Source: Clostridiales bacterium UBA3259 (GTDB lineage Bacteria > Bacillota_A > Clostridia > Oscillospirales > Oscillospiraceae). From it: a stretch of DNA of 32,094 nucleotides. The translations under genes were made by a program, and so were the position numbers. The notes under the pieces are model-generated. The model made no database searches, was not told the origin of the DNA, and was given only the letters and a program-made list of their open reading frames with translations. Positions within the stretch are counted from its first letter, which is position 1. Every line of letters begins with the position of its first letter. Location: positions 1 to 32,094 of the forward strand of contig DEUP01000045.1 in NCBI GenBank assembly GCA_002362625.1, written 5' to 3'. Positions 21,564-29,232 of the stretch are shown here, in pieces.

Positions 21564-21564
21564 T

Positions 21565-22494
21565 ATGCGCACGGATTTCTGGTATGACTCCCAGGGTACC
21601 GGCAGGATCCACGGCTGCCGCTGGACGCCGGAGGGAGAGACGCGGGCTGTCTTACAGATCGTACACGGCATTGCGGAGTATATCGAGCGCTACGACGACT
21701 TCGCCCGGTATTTAAACCACCGGGGCATTCTGGTGGTGGCGGAGGATCACATGGGTCACGGCCAGTCTGTGAACGGAGACGGCATTCAGGGCTACTTCCA
21801 CGGCGGCTGGTTTACCGCCGTGGCGGACAGCTACCGCCTGCTGGAGGATACCCGGAAGGAATTTCCGGGACTTCCTTACATTCTGTTCGGCCACTCCATG
21901 GGCTCCTTTATGGCAAGAACCATGCTGTGCAAATACCCGGACAGCGGCATTTCCGCCGCCATTATCTGCGGCACAGGCTGGCAGCCTGCCGCGCTTCTGC
22001 CCGCTGCCATCAAAATGGTGGACGCCGTCTGCAAAAAGGACGGGGAGACAAAGCCCAGTGAGAAGCTGCAGAATCTGGTTTTTGGCGGCTACAACAAGCG
22101 GGTGGAGCATCCCCGCACGGAGTTTGACTGGCTCACCCGGGACAAGGCTCAGGTGGATGCCTACATTGCCCATCCCATGTGCGGCTTTACCGCCAGCGCC
22201 GGACTGCTCCGGGAGATGATGAAGGGAATCGCCTACATTGAAAAGCCGGTCAGCCTGGGTGCTATGCGCAAGGAGCTTCCTGTCTTCTTCATTGCCGGCG
22301 GGGATGACCCTGTGGGCAGTTATGGAAAGGGCGTCAAAAAGAGCGCCGAGGCATTCAAAAGGGCTGGAATGGGGGACGTTTCCCTGCGGATTTACCCTCT
22401 GGGCCGTCACGAGATTCTCAACGAGATCAATAAAAACGAGGTCTATGAGGACGTATTTCAGTGGATACGGGAGAAGTGCGGACTGGAAAGCTGA
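21565..22494 (+). CDS. Alpha/beta hydrolase, monoacylglycerol-lipase-like
   Basis: This 309-residue hydrolase of the serine aminopeptidase S33/lysophospholipase group has nucleophile elbow GHSMG (109-113, Ser111). VHGIAEYIERYDDFA (33-47) forms the oxyanion loop, GGDDPVG holds the likely Asp and GRHEILNE the His. A TTG at 21556 is in frame, but the ATG at 21565 is preferred; it lies just after the copA stop (TGATATG), with GGTGG upstream. It may therefore be co-transcribed with copA. A link to copper is not evident. The substrate is probably a lipid ester. Confidence 0.88.
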   Translation: MRTDFWYDSQGTGRIHGCRWTPEGETRAVLQIVHGIAEYIERYDDFARYLNHRGILVVAEDHMGHGQSVNGDGIQGYFHGGWFTAVADSYRLLEDTRKEFPGLPYILFGHSMGSFMARTMLCKYPDSGISAAIICGTGWQPAALLPAAIKMVDAVCKKDGETKPSEKLQNLVFGGYNKRVEHPRTEFDWLTRDKAQVDAYIAHPMCGFTASAGLLREMMKGIAYIEKPVSLGAMRKELPVFFIAGGDDPVGSYGKGVKKSAEAFKRAGMGDVSLRIYPLGRHEILNEINKNEVYEDVFQWIREKCGLES

Positions 22495-22499
22495 ATCAT

Positions 22500-22545
22500 G
22501 CCCCGGAACGGCATTTTGTGATGTGCCGTTCCGGGGCGTTTTATT
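22500..22545 (+). terminator. Terminator after the copA-hydrolase unit
   Basis: GCCCCGGAACGGCA (22500-22513) pairs perfectly with TGCCGTTCCGGGGC (22524-22537), 14 pairs, followed by gttttatt. The minus strand has no T tract, so the convergent araC-type gene is not clearly served. Confidence 0.9.
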
Positions 22546-22546
22546 C

Positions 22547-23410
22547 TTATAACTCGTGTTCACCGGCGGCGCTTTGAGCGTACTGACGTGGGGGCACGCC
22601 GAATTCCCTTCGAAAAGCCCGGTAGAAGTTGGCGTAGTCGCCGAAGCCGCAGTTTAGGCTTGCCTGGCTGGGACTGACGCCGCTGGAAATCTGCTGCTTG
22701 GCAATAATCAGCCGTTTTTGCAGAATGTATCGGTGAACGGTGGTGCCCACCTGGGCGTCAAATTTTCGAAGCAGGTGATACTTGCTGATGAAAAAACGTT
22801 CCGCCAGGTCGTCCAGGGTCAGCGGCTCGCTGAAATGGTCGTTGATGTAGGCCACCACGCCGTCCACCACCTGGTCGGAACGCCAGTCGCCGGTGACACC
22901 GCTGTTCATGGCGGCCCGGTTAATCTCTACCATCACCCGGATCAGACTGTTTCTGGCCAGCAGGTCGCTGCCGTAATCGGCGCTGCCGTGGAAGCCGCTC
23001 AGCCGTTCCAGCTCCCGGCGCACAGGGGCGCTGTCCGAGCCGGGAAGGCGAAGCAGATTGGCGTGGCCGGTCATGAAGCACTGGGTCAGATCGGTGCCCG
23101 GGCTGGAAAGGGACCTGAGGTACTCGGTGGATACCCACAGCACGATTCGTTCATAGGCGTCTTTGCCGGTGGATACACGGGCCTGATGCAGCTCCAGGGG
23201 GCTGACCAGCATTATGTCGCCCGGCTCCATGTGGTACAGGTGGTTTTCTACCGTGTAGGCCACCTGCCCTCGGAGGAGCATGTAAATTTCATAAAAATCA
23301 TGGTGGTGCAGCGCTACCTCGTCTACATCGGGCGTTTGGTAGCGATAGACCTCATACTCCCCTTCAATCATGTGCTGACGGGAGGTGTAGAGACTGTAAA
23401 CGCCTGCCAT
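22547..23410 (-). CDS. AraC-family transcriptional regulator
   Basis: This 287-residue protein has an N-terminal cupin-type sensor domain (about 15-110, with LHHHDFYEIYMLLRG at 33-47). The C-terminal AraC DNA-binding domain covers about 180-280, with two helix-turn-helix units. The second ends in the family signature CGFGDYANFYRAFRREFGVPPRQY. AGGAGG precedes the ATG. It diverges from uxuB-uxuA, with which it shares an upstream region holding an 11-bp inverted repeat, so it is the likely regulator of hexuronate use. The inducer is presumably a sugar acid; that is inference. Confidence 0.93.
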   Translation of the reverse strand: MAGVYSLYTSRQHMIEGEYEVYRYQTPDVDEVALHHHDFYEIYMLLRGQVAYTVENHLYHMEPGDIMLVSPLELHQARVSTGKDAYERIVLWVSTEYLRSLSSPGTDLTQCFMTGHANLLRLPGSDSAPVRRELERLSGFHGSADYGSDLLARNSLIRVMVEINRAAMNSGVTGDWRSDQVVDGVVAYINDHFSEPLTLDDLAERFFISKYHLLRKFDAQVGTTVHRYILQKRLIIAKQQISSGVSPSQASLNCGFGDYANFYRAFRREFGVPPRQYAQSAAGEHEL

Positions 23411-23456
23411 TGAGCATCCTCCTAAGGGTTATTTTACAGAAAAAATATATATATAC

Positions 23457-23485
23457 AGTATAACGCAATTTTTACAATGTATCAA
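23457..23485 (-). promoter_or_regulatory. araC-type gene promoter
   Basis: On the minus strand, TTGATA (23480-23485), 17 bases and TATACT (23457-23462). The left copy of the long inverted repeat lies in its spacer, consistent with autoregulation. Confidence 0.65.
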
Positions 23486-23515
23486 GCAATTTCATCAATT
23501 TAATTTGTAAAAATT
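23467..23515. promoter_or_regulatory. 11-bp inverted repeat, candidate AraC-type operator
   Basis: AATTTTTACAA (23467-23477) and TTGTAAAAATT (23505-23515) are perfect inverse complements, 27 bases apart. The left copy overlaps the regulator's promoter. The right copy ends six bases before TATACT (23522-23527), where the -35 of the uxuB promoter would be. Confidence 0.6.
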
Positions 23516-23521
23516 CTGAGG

Positions 23522-23527
23522 TATACT
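23522..23527 (+). promoter_or_regulatory. -10 element of uxuB-uxuA promoter
   Basis: TATACT lies about 67 bases before uxuB. No good -35 hexamer stands 16-18 bases upstream (only TTTAAT-like sequence), which fits an activator-dependent promoter. Confidence 0.45.
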
Positions 23528-23593
23528 AATATCTGTAATCAGGGGAACAAAAGATTCCCAGGAAAAACGAAATTAAAAAAGGAGAAGATTGCC

Positions 23594-25210
23594 ATGAAGA
23601 TGAATGCCGCTTCCATCCGAAATGAATCTGCCCAGTGGGAACAGCTGGGTGTCAAACTTCCTGCCTTTGACCATGAGGCCATGGTCGCCCGTACGAAGGA
23701 GCATCCCATGTGGGTACACTTCGGCGCGGGCAATATTTTCCGTGGCTTTATTGCCGCTCTCCAGCAGGATCTGCTGAACCGTGGCCTTTCCGACCGGGGC
23801 ATTATCGCCGCCGATACCTTCGACTACGATATCATTGACAAGATCTACACCCCCTATGACAGCCTGACCATGATGGTCACCCTGAATCCCGACGGCACCA
23901 CCAGCCGGGAAATCATCGGCTCCGTGGCGGAAGGTCTTCGGGCAAACTCCGCCGAGCCGGAAATGATGGAGCGCTTCCGCAGCATCTTCGTGGATCCCGG
24001 CCTTCAGATGATCTCCTTTACCATTACCGAGAAGGGCTACGCCCTGTACCGCCCCGACGGCAGCCTGATGCCCGTTGTCCAGGCGGATATGAACGAAGGC
24101 CCCGCTTCCGCCCGGCACGCTATGTCCATGGTGGCGGCTCTGCTGTTTGAGCGGTTCCGCGCCGGCGGCTATCCTCTGGCTGTTGTTTCCATGGACAACT
24201 GCTCCCACAACGGCGAGAAGCTCCAGAGCAGCGTCATGACCGTTGCCAAGGCCTGGGCCGAAAAGGGCTTTGTGGGTCAGGACTTTATCGACTACCTGGA
24301 AGACGAGTCTAAGATCGCCTTCCCCTGGTCCATGATCGACAAGATTACCCCTCGCCCCCACAAGATGGTGGAGGAGTCCCTCCTGAAGGACAATATCGAA
24401 GACATGACCCCCATCATCACCGCCAAGAACACCTTCATCGCCGCCTTTGTCAACGCCGAGCGGCCCCAGTACCTGGTCATCGAGGACAAGTTCCCCAACG
24501 GCCGTCCTCCTCTGGAAAAGGCCGGTGTATTCCTCACCGACCGGGAGACCGTGAACAAGACCGAGCGGATGAAGGTTACCACCTGCCTCAACCCCCTGCA
24601 CACCGCAATGAGCGTTTACGGCTGCATGCTGGGCTACACCCTGATCTGCGACGAGATGAAGGACGCGGACATTGTCGCCCTCATCAAGCGGCTGGGCTAT
24701 GTGGAAGGCCTGCCTGTGGTGGTAAATCCCGGCATTCTGGATCCCAAGGCCTTCATTGACGAGGTGGTGGAGCAGAGACTGCCCAACCCCTTCATGCCCG
24801 ACGCGCCCCAGCGGATTGCTACTGATACCTCCCAGAAGGTGGGCATCCGGTTCGGTGAGACCATTAAGAGCTATATCGCCCAGGGCATGGATCTGAACAA
24901 TCTGGTGAGCATTCCCCTGGCTCTGGCCGGCTGGCTGCGGTATCTGCTGGCTGTGGACGATGAGGGAAAGGCCTTTGAGGTTTCCTCTGATCCTCTGAAG
25001 GACGACATTCAGGCGAAACTCGCCGGTATTGAGGTTGGCAAGCCCGAGACCTACCAGGGTCAGCTGAAGGGCATTCTGAGCAACGCTTCCATCTTCGGCT
25101 TGGATCTGACCGAGACCGTGCTGGCGGAGAAGATCGAGGGCTACTTTGTGGCGGAGCTGGCCGGTGTGGGTGCTGTCCGCAAGACCCTCCATGAGGCCCT
25201 GAACGCCTGA
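23594..25210 (+). CDS. uxuB: Fructuronate reductase (mannitol dehydrogenase family)
   Basis: This 538-residue enzyme reduces D-fructuronate to D-mannonate with NADH in glucuronate breakdown. The nucleotide-binding loop is GAGNIFRGF (44-52). The long-chain mannitol dehydrogenase catalytic set K-x5-N-x2-H is seen as Lys327, Asn333 and His336 in KVTTCLNPLHTA. SMDNCSHNG (199-207) and PWSMIDKITPRP (244-255) are family motifs. An AAAGGAG site precedes the ATG. The next gene, uxuA, takes the product, which supports this assignment over mannitol dehydrogenase. Confidence 0.92.
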   Translation: MKMNAASIRNESAQWEQLGVKLPAFDHEAMVARTKEHPMWVHFGAGNIFRGFIAALQQDLLNRGLSDRGIIAADTFDYDIIDKIYTPYDSLTMMVTLNPDGTTSREIIGSVAEGLRANSAEPEMMERFRSIFVDPGLQMISFTITEKGYALYRPDGSLMPVVQADMNEGPASARHAMSMVAALLFERFRAGGYPLAVVSMDNCSHNGEKLQSSVMTVAKAWAEKGFVGQDFIDYLEDESKIAFPWSMIDKITPRPHKMVEESLLKDNIEDMTPIITAKNTFIAAFVNAERPQYLVIEDKFPNGRPPLEKAGVFLTDRETVNKTERMKVTTCLNPLHTAMSVYGCMLGYTLICDEMKDADIVALIKRLGYVEGLPVVVNPGILDPKAFIDEVVEQRLPNPFMPDAPQRIATDTSQKVGIRFGETIKSYIAQGMDLNNLVSIPLALAGWLRYLLAVDDEGKAFEVSSDPLKDDIQAKLAGIEVGKPETYQGQLKGILSNASIFGLDLTETVLAEKIEGYFVAELAGVGAVRKTLHEALNA

Positions 25211-25279
25211 TTTTATGGAAACGGTCAGACGGCGGCAGCCGGTCTGACCCCAAAATAAACAATCAAAGGAGGAACCCCT

Positions 25280-26374
25280 ATGCCTATGAAAATGGGATGG
25301 CGCTGGTACGGCGAGGGCAACGACCCTGTCACTCTGGCGGACATCAAGCAGATCCCCGGCGTGACCAGCATCGTCTGGGCGCTCCACAACAAGATGCCCG
25401 GCGAAATCTGGGAAGTGGACGAAATCAAAGAGGTGGTGGATCAGATCCACGCCTACGGCTTTGATGCCGACGTGGTGGAGTCTGTCAACGTTCACGACGA
25501 CATCAAGATCGGCCTGCCCACCCGGGACGGCCTGATCGAAAACTACAAGCAGTGCATCCGCAACCTGTCTCAGTTTGGCATTAAGGTCATCTGCTACAAC
25601 TTCATGCCCATCTTCGACTGGACCAGAACGGACCTCTTCCACCCGGTGGGTGACGGCTCCACCGCCCTGTTCTATCAGAAGGACATGATCCAGGACGATT
25701 ACAAGGCCATGGCCGAGTACATCCTGAACTTCACCGAGAAGTACAACATGACCTTCCCCGGCTGGGAGCCGGAGCGGATGGCCAAGCTGGACGAGCTGTT
25801 CAAGGCCTACGCCCCTGTGACCAAGGACATGCTGTGGGAGAACCTGTTCTACTTCCTGAGAGCGATCATGCCCACCTGCGAGGAGTGCGGCATCAAGATG
25901 GCCATCCACATGGACGATCCCCCATGGGACATCTTCGGTCTGCCCCGTCTGATGGTGAACGAGGCCGCCTGCGACAAGCTCTTAAAGGCGGTGGATCATC
26001 CCTGCAACTGTCTGACCCTGTGCACCGGCTCTCTGAACGCCAACCCCGCCAATAACTGCGCCGAAATTGTGAAGAAGCACGCGGACAGAATCGCCTTTGC
26101 CCACATCCGCAACATTCACCATTTCGCCAACGGCGACTTCTCCGAGGCGGCCCATCGGGACTGCTGCGGCGAGACCGGCATTATTGACATCCTCCGGGCT
26201 TACCATGACGCCGGCTGGGAAGGATACATTCGTCCTGACCACGGCCGTCAGCTGTGGGAGGAAGGCCCCGGCACCTGCCGTCCCGGCTACGGCAAGTATG
26301 ACCGTGCCCTGGGCATCCAGTACATGCTGGGCGTCTGGGATCTGCTGGACAAGCTGGACGCTGAGAAGAAATAA
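25280..26374 (+). CDS. uxuA: Mannonate dehydratase
   Basis: This 364-residue enzyme dehydrates D-mannonate to 2-keto-3-deoxygluconate. Family stretches are the start MKMGWRWYG, CYNFMPIFDWTRTDL (105-119), IHMDDPPWDIFGLPR (usually HPDDPP), and the final GYIRPDHGRQLW with metal-binding His. Length is in the usual 350-395 range. AAAGGAGG precedes the ATG, 70 bases after uxuB. kduK/kdgA genes for the next steps are not in this window. Confidence 0.95.
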   Translation: MPMKMGWRWYGEGNDPVTLADIKQIPGVTSIVWALHNKMPGEIWEVDEIKEVVDQIHAYGFDADVVESVNVHDDIKIGLPTRDGLIENYKQCIRNLSQFGIKVICYNFMPIFDWTRTDLFHPVGDGSTALFYQKDMIQDDYKAMAEYILNFTEKYNMTFPGWEPERMAKLDELFKAYAPVTKDMLWENLFYFLRAIMPTCEECGIKMAIHMDDPPWDIFGLPRLMVNEAACDKLLKAVDHPCNCLTLCTGSLNANPANNCAEIVKKHADRIAFAHIRNIHHFANGDFSEAAHRDCCGETGIIDILRAYHDAGWEGYIRPDHGRQLWEEGPGTCRPGYGKYDRALGIQYMLGVWDLLDKLDAEKK

Positions 26375-26386
26375 GTTCACTGCAAA

Positions 26387-26418
26387 ATCGGGGACTGCCT
26401 TGCGGGGCAGTCCCCGAT
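26387..26418 (+). terminator. Stem-loop after uxuA
   Basis: ATCGGGGACTGCC (26387-26399) pairs perfectly with GGCAGTCCCCGAT (26406-26418). There is no T tract after it on the plus strand, so termination may be weak. Confidence 0.55.
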
Positions 26419-26428
26419 ATGCTATAAT
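26400..26428 (+). promoter_or_regulatory. Promoter embedded in the uxuA stem-loop
   Basis: TTGCGG (26400-26405, in the hairpin loop), 17 bases and TATAAT (26423-26428) with TGC before the -10. It could start the 41-aa/truA transcript. Confidence 0.5.
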
Positions 26429-26464
26429 GCCAATATCCCAAGAAACCTTCTGCAAGCTGAATTA

Positions 26465-26497
26465 GTCCAAAATATTGGACAGATGATGTGCTATACT
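26465..26497 (+). promoter_or_regulatory. Extended -10 promoter with GTCCAA/TTGGAC dyad
   Basis: GTCCAA (26465-26470) and TTGGAC (26475-26480) form a 16-bp dyad. Eleven bases later comes TGCTATACT (26489-26497), an extended -10 without a -35 at normal spacing. The dyad takes the -35 position, so it may be an activator or repressor site. Confidence 0.45.
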
Positions 26498-26531
26498 GTC
26501 ACTACAAACCAAAAGGAAAGGTTGATGACAG

Positions 26532-26657
26532 ATGCAGATGCGTTACGTTGGAGGACACATTCAGGTTTACGACATGAGCGGCAAGTTCCTGTTCTCGGCG
26601 GACACCGAGCGGGAGGCCAGAGAGGAATGGGAGGACTATGCGGAATCTGCGGCTTGA
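26532..26657 (+). CDS. 41-aa protein overlapping truA
   Basis: This short frame codes MQMRYVGGHIQVYDMSGKF, then LFSADTEREAREEWEDYAESAA, 41 residues. A purine-rich site (GGAAAGG) lies about 10 bases upstream. The ordered pattern, a beta-hairpin-like YVGGHIQVYD followed by a charged helix EREAREEWEDYAE, looks like a real small protein and not chance. I recall similar short proteins in related bacteria but cannot name a family. Its end overlaps the truA start by 20 bases, which suggests coupled translation. Confidence 0.65.
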   Translation: MQMRYVGGHIQVYDMSGKFLFSADTEREAREEWEDYAESAA

Positions 26658-27372
26658 TCTGTGCTACGATGGGACGCGGTATCGGGGCTGGCAAAGACTG
26701 CCCGGCCGGGAGGATACCATCCAGGGCAAGCTGGAAGCGGCCCTCAGCCGGATTCTGGAGGAGCCAATTGAAATCAGCGGCAGCGGACGAACCGACGCGG
26801 GAGTTCACGCCAGGGGACAGGTGGCAAGCTTCCACTGCGAAAGCGCTATGGCCTGCGGGGAGATTCTGGAGAAGCTGAGAAGGTATCTGCCCGAGGACAT
26901 CGGCATATACTCCTGCAAGGACGTGTCCCCCCGATTTCATGCCCGCTTAAACGCCAGGGAGAAGACCTACTGCTACCGGATCTGGAACAGCGATAGCCCC
27001 TGCGTCTTTGAACGCCGGTATGTGGCCGTGATGCCGGAAAGGCTGGACGTGGAGGCCATGGAGCGGGCGGCGGAGCTGCTTTTGGGGCAGCACGATTTCT
27101 CTGCCTTCTGCGGCAATGCCAAAATGAAAAAGGCCACCGTCCGGTATCTCCGCTCAATTACCATCACCCGGCAGGGCGAGGAGCTGCGGCTGACCTTTAC
27201 GGGAAACGGCTTTTTGCAGAGTATGGTACGGATTCTGACGGGAACCCTGATTGAGGTGGGCCGGGGACAGCGGGAGGCGGAATCCATCCCGGCGCTGTTT
27301 GGCGGGAAGCGGGCGGACGCGGGCTTTTTGGCCCCGGCCCAGGGACTATGCCTGGAGGAGGTATTCTATTGA
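26638..27372 (+). CDS. truA: tRNA pseudouridine(38-40) synthase
   Basis: This 244-residue enzyme makes pseudouridine at positions 38-40 of the anticodon arm. Catalytic Asp53 lies in SGSGRTDAGVHARGQVA (48-64). The start LRLDLCYDGTRYRGWQ (4-19) and the later FTGNGFLQSMVRILTGTLIEVG are family signatures. GGGAGG precedes the ATG. It overlaps the 41-aa gene before it and, by 4 bases, the next gene after it, so the three form one operon. Confidence 0.96.
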   Translation: MRNLRLDLCYDGTRYRGWQRLPGREDTIQGKLEAALSRILEEPIEISGSGRTDAGVHARGQVASFHCESAMACGEILEKLRRYLPEDIGIYSCKDVSPRFHARLNAREKTYCYRIWNSDSPCVFERRYVAVMPERLDVEAMERAAELLLGQHDFSAFCGNAKMKKATVRYLRSITITRQGEELRLTFTGNGFLQSMVRILTGTLIEVGRGQREAESIPALFGGKRADAGFLAPAQGLCLEEVFY

Positions 27373-27710
27373 ACATTCAAATTTTCGGAAAGAGCAAATG
27401 CTTCGACACAAAAAAGGCGGAGCGGTATTTTAAGGAACGGCGGATTAAGTTCCAGTCCATTGACCTACACCGGTTCGGTATGTCCGGCAAGGAGTTTGAC
27501 AGCGTTCTCCGGGCGGTGGGCGGCATTGACAAGCTCATTGACTGGGACTTGAAGTCTCCAGAGATCACCCTGATGAAGTACATGGACGACAAACGGGCCA
27601 AGGAGGATAAGGTCTTTGACGATCCGTCCCTGATGAAAACGCCCATCGTCCGCAACGGAAAGCAGGCCACCGTCGGGTACTGTCCGGAGATTTGGGCCAC
27701 ATGGGAATAA
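27369..27710 (+). CDS. Spx/ArsC-family protein (arsenate reductase-like)
   Basis: This 113-residue thioredoxin-fold protein has the ArsC/Spx active-site region FGKSKCFDTKKAERYF (6-21) with one Cys at 11. It has no second Cys at CxxC, so it is like YffB/ArsC-type members, not canonical Spx. Near the end, KTPIVRNGKQATVGYCPEIW is the conserved TP-x-R loop. I choose the TTG at 27369: AGGAGG (27356-27361) lies seven bases before it, it overlaps the truA stop (TTGA), and it yields the usual N terminus. Function may be regulatory or a glutathione/thiol reductase; arsenic neighbours are absent. Confidence 0.82.
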   Translation: MNIQIFGKSKCFDTKKAERYFKERRIKFQSIDLHRFGMSGKEFDSVLRAVGGIDKLIDWDLKSPEITLMKYMDDKRAKEDKVFDDPSLMKTPIVRNGKQATVGYCPEIWATWE

Positions 27711-27723
27711 GAGAATTGTTTAC

Positions 27724-27757
27724 AAAAGCGGTTTTGAGAGATCAAAGCCGCTTTTTT
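27724..27757 (+). terminator. Terminator after the truA operon
   Basis: AAAAGCGGTTTTGA (27724-27737) pairs with TCAAAGCCGCTTTT (27742-27755), one G-U pair, GAGA loop, followed by a T run to 27757. Confidence 0.92.
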
Positions 27758-27779
27758 GTTGGGAAAAGCAAAATTTTTC

Positions 27780-27808
27780 TTGCGATATTCACAAAAAAGT
27801 GATATGCT
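27780..27808 (+). promoter_or_regulatory. Promoter of symporter-aminotransferase operon
   Basis: TTGCGA (27780-27785), 17 bases and TATGCT (27803-27808). The spacer holds a short dyad (TCAC/GTGA). The AGGAGG ribosome site begins at 27809, directly after the -10, so a transcript from this promoter would start at or past that site. Confidence 0.5.
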
Positions 27809-27819
27809 AGGAGGGCATA

Positions 27820-29232
27820 ATGACGAAATTCATGTCTTGGCTCAATACCATTGTCTGGGGTCCGCCAGCGCTGATCCTGATTATCGGGGTGGGACTGTAT
27901 TTAAGCGTCCAGCTGGGGTTTATCCAGCTGCGCCTGCTGCCAAGGGCCTTGAAAACCTTTGCCTCCAAGCTCCGTCCAGGAAAGAATGACGGGGAAGGGG
28001 TGTCCTCCTTCCGTGCCCTCTGTACGGCCCTGGCCGCAACGGTGGGTACCGGAAATCTGGTGGGTGTGGCCGGGGCCATCTGCCTGGGCGGCCCCGGGGC
28101 TGTCTTCTGGATGTGGGTGTGCGGGATTTTGGGAATGGTCACAAAATTCGCCGAGGCCACCCTGGCGGTGCGGTTCCGGGTGAAAACAGAAAATGGCTTT
28201 GCGGGCGGCCCTATGTACATGATGACCGAGGGACTGGGAAAGGGCTTCCGGCCACTGGCGGTGTGCTACTGTCTGTTCGGGGTGATCGCTGCCTTTGGGG
28301 TGGGAAACGCCACCCAGATCAGCGCCGTGGTAAGCAGCGTCAACAGCTGCCTGGTGAGATTTGGCGGCAGGCAGACTCGGGAAGGGAACCTGATTATGGG
28401 CCTGCTCCTTGCCGCGCTGGTTGGGGCCATGCTTTTCGGCGGGGCAAAGCGGATCGGCTCCGCTGCGGAAAAACTGGTGCCCTTTGTTTCCGTTTTGTAC
28501 GTTGCCATGTGCGCTGGGGTGCTGGTTCTGCGGATCCGGCAGGTGCCTGAGGCCCTGCTCGCCATTGTGGAGGGAGCCTTTTCTCCCAAAGCGGTCACTG
28601 GCGGGATGCTGGGGTCCTCCTATCAGGCGCTGCGGATTGGATGCAGCCGGGGAATCTTTACCAACGAGGCGGGAATGGGAACGGCTTCCATTGCCCACGC
28701 CAGCGCGGAGGTTTCCCATCCGGCCCAGCAGGGGCTGATGGGGATTATGGAGGTGTTTCTGGACACCATGGTGATCTGCACCCTGACGGCCCTGGTGATC
28801 CTCAGCAGCGGCGTGTCCATTTCCTATGGGGTGGACGCGGGGGGAGAGCTGACCACCGCTGCCTTTACGAGGGTTTACGGAGACTGGGCGGCCATGATCA
28901 TTGCCTTTTCCCTGTGCTGCTTTGCCATTGCCACCATATTGGGCTGGGGACTTTACGGCGCCCGGTGCGCGGAGTTCCTCTTCGGCCCCAAGGCCTGGAA
29001 ATACTTCGCACTGGCCCAGACAGGGGCTGTCATCTTCGGTTCCGTTCAGAATGCAGCCTTTGTCTGGCTGTTGGCGGAAACGGTCAACGGCCTGATGGCC
29101 ATTCCAAACCTGATTACCCTTGGGGCGCTTACACCGGAGCTGAAGCGCCTGGTAAAAGAATATATACAAAAGGACGGCTCAGCCGTTCACGGAGGTTACC
29201 ATGCAGATTTCCATCAATGCCAATCGTTGTGA
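27820..29232 (+). CDS. Sodium:alanine (AGCS family) symporter
   Basis: This 470-residue membrane protein of the alanine/glycine:cation symporter family has about ten helices. Family marks are GTGNLVGVAGAI (76-87), GGPMYMMTEGLGKG (129-142), and CSRGIFTNEAGMGTASIAHA. AGGAGG lies five bases before the ATG. The C terminus runs about 15-20 residues beyond the usual end and overlaps the aminotransferase gene by 32 bases in another frame. Its neighbour suggests that imported alanine is then transaminated. Confidence 0.93.
   Translation: MTKFMSWLNTIVWGPPALILIIGVGLYLSVQLGFIQLRLLPRALKTFASKLRPGKNDGEGVSSFRALCTALAATVGTGNLVGVAGAICLGGPGAVFWMWVCGILGMVTKFAEATLAVRFRVKTENGFAGGPMYMMTEGLGKGFRPLAVCYCLFGVIAAFGVGNATQISAVVSSVNSCLVRFGGRQTREGNLIMGLLLAALVGAMLFGGAKRIGSAAEKLVPFVSVLYVAMCAGVLVLRIRQVPEALLAIVEGAFSPKAVTGGMLGSSYQALRIGCSRGIFTNEAGMGTASIAHASAEVSHPAQQGLMGIMEVFLDTMVICTLTALVILSSGVSISYGVDAGGELTTAAFTRVYGDWAAMIIAFSLCCFAIATILGWGLYGARCAEFLFGPKAWKYFALAQTGAVIFGSVQNAAFVWLLAETVNGLMAIPNLITLGALTPELKRLVKEYIQKDGSAVHGGYHADFHQCQSL

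Noticed and set aside
23573..25909. A 778-codon open frame on the minus strand across uxuB and uxuA
   Set aside because: It is antisense to two clear enzyme genes, rich in His/Gly/Gln/Val as shadow frames in GC-rich DNA are, and has no ribosome site.
27901..29169. A 422-codon minus-strand frame opposite the symporter gene
   Set aside because: Low-complexity His/Gln/Gly-rich shadow with no start signals; the plus strand codes a clear AGCS transporter.
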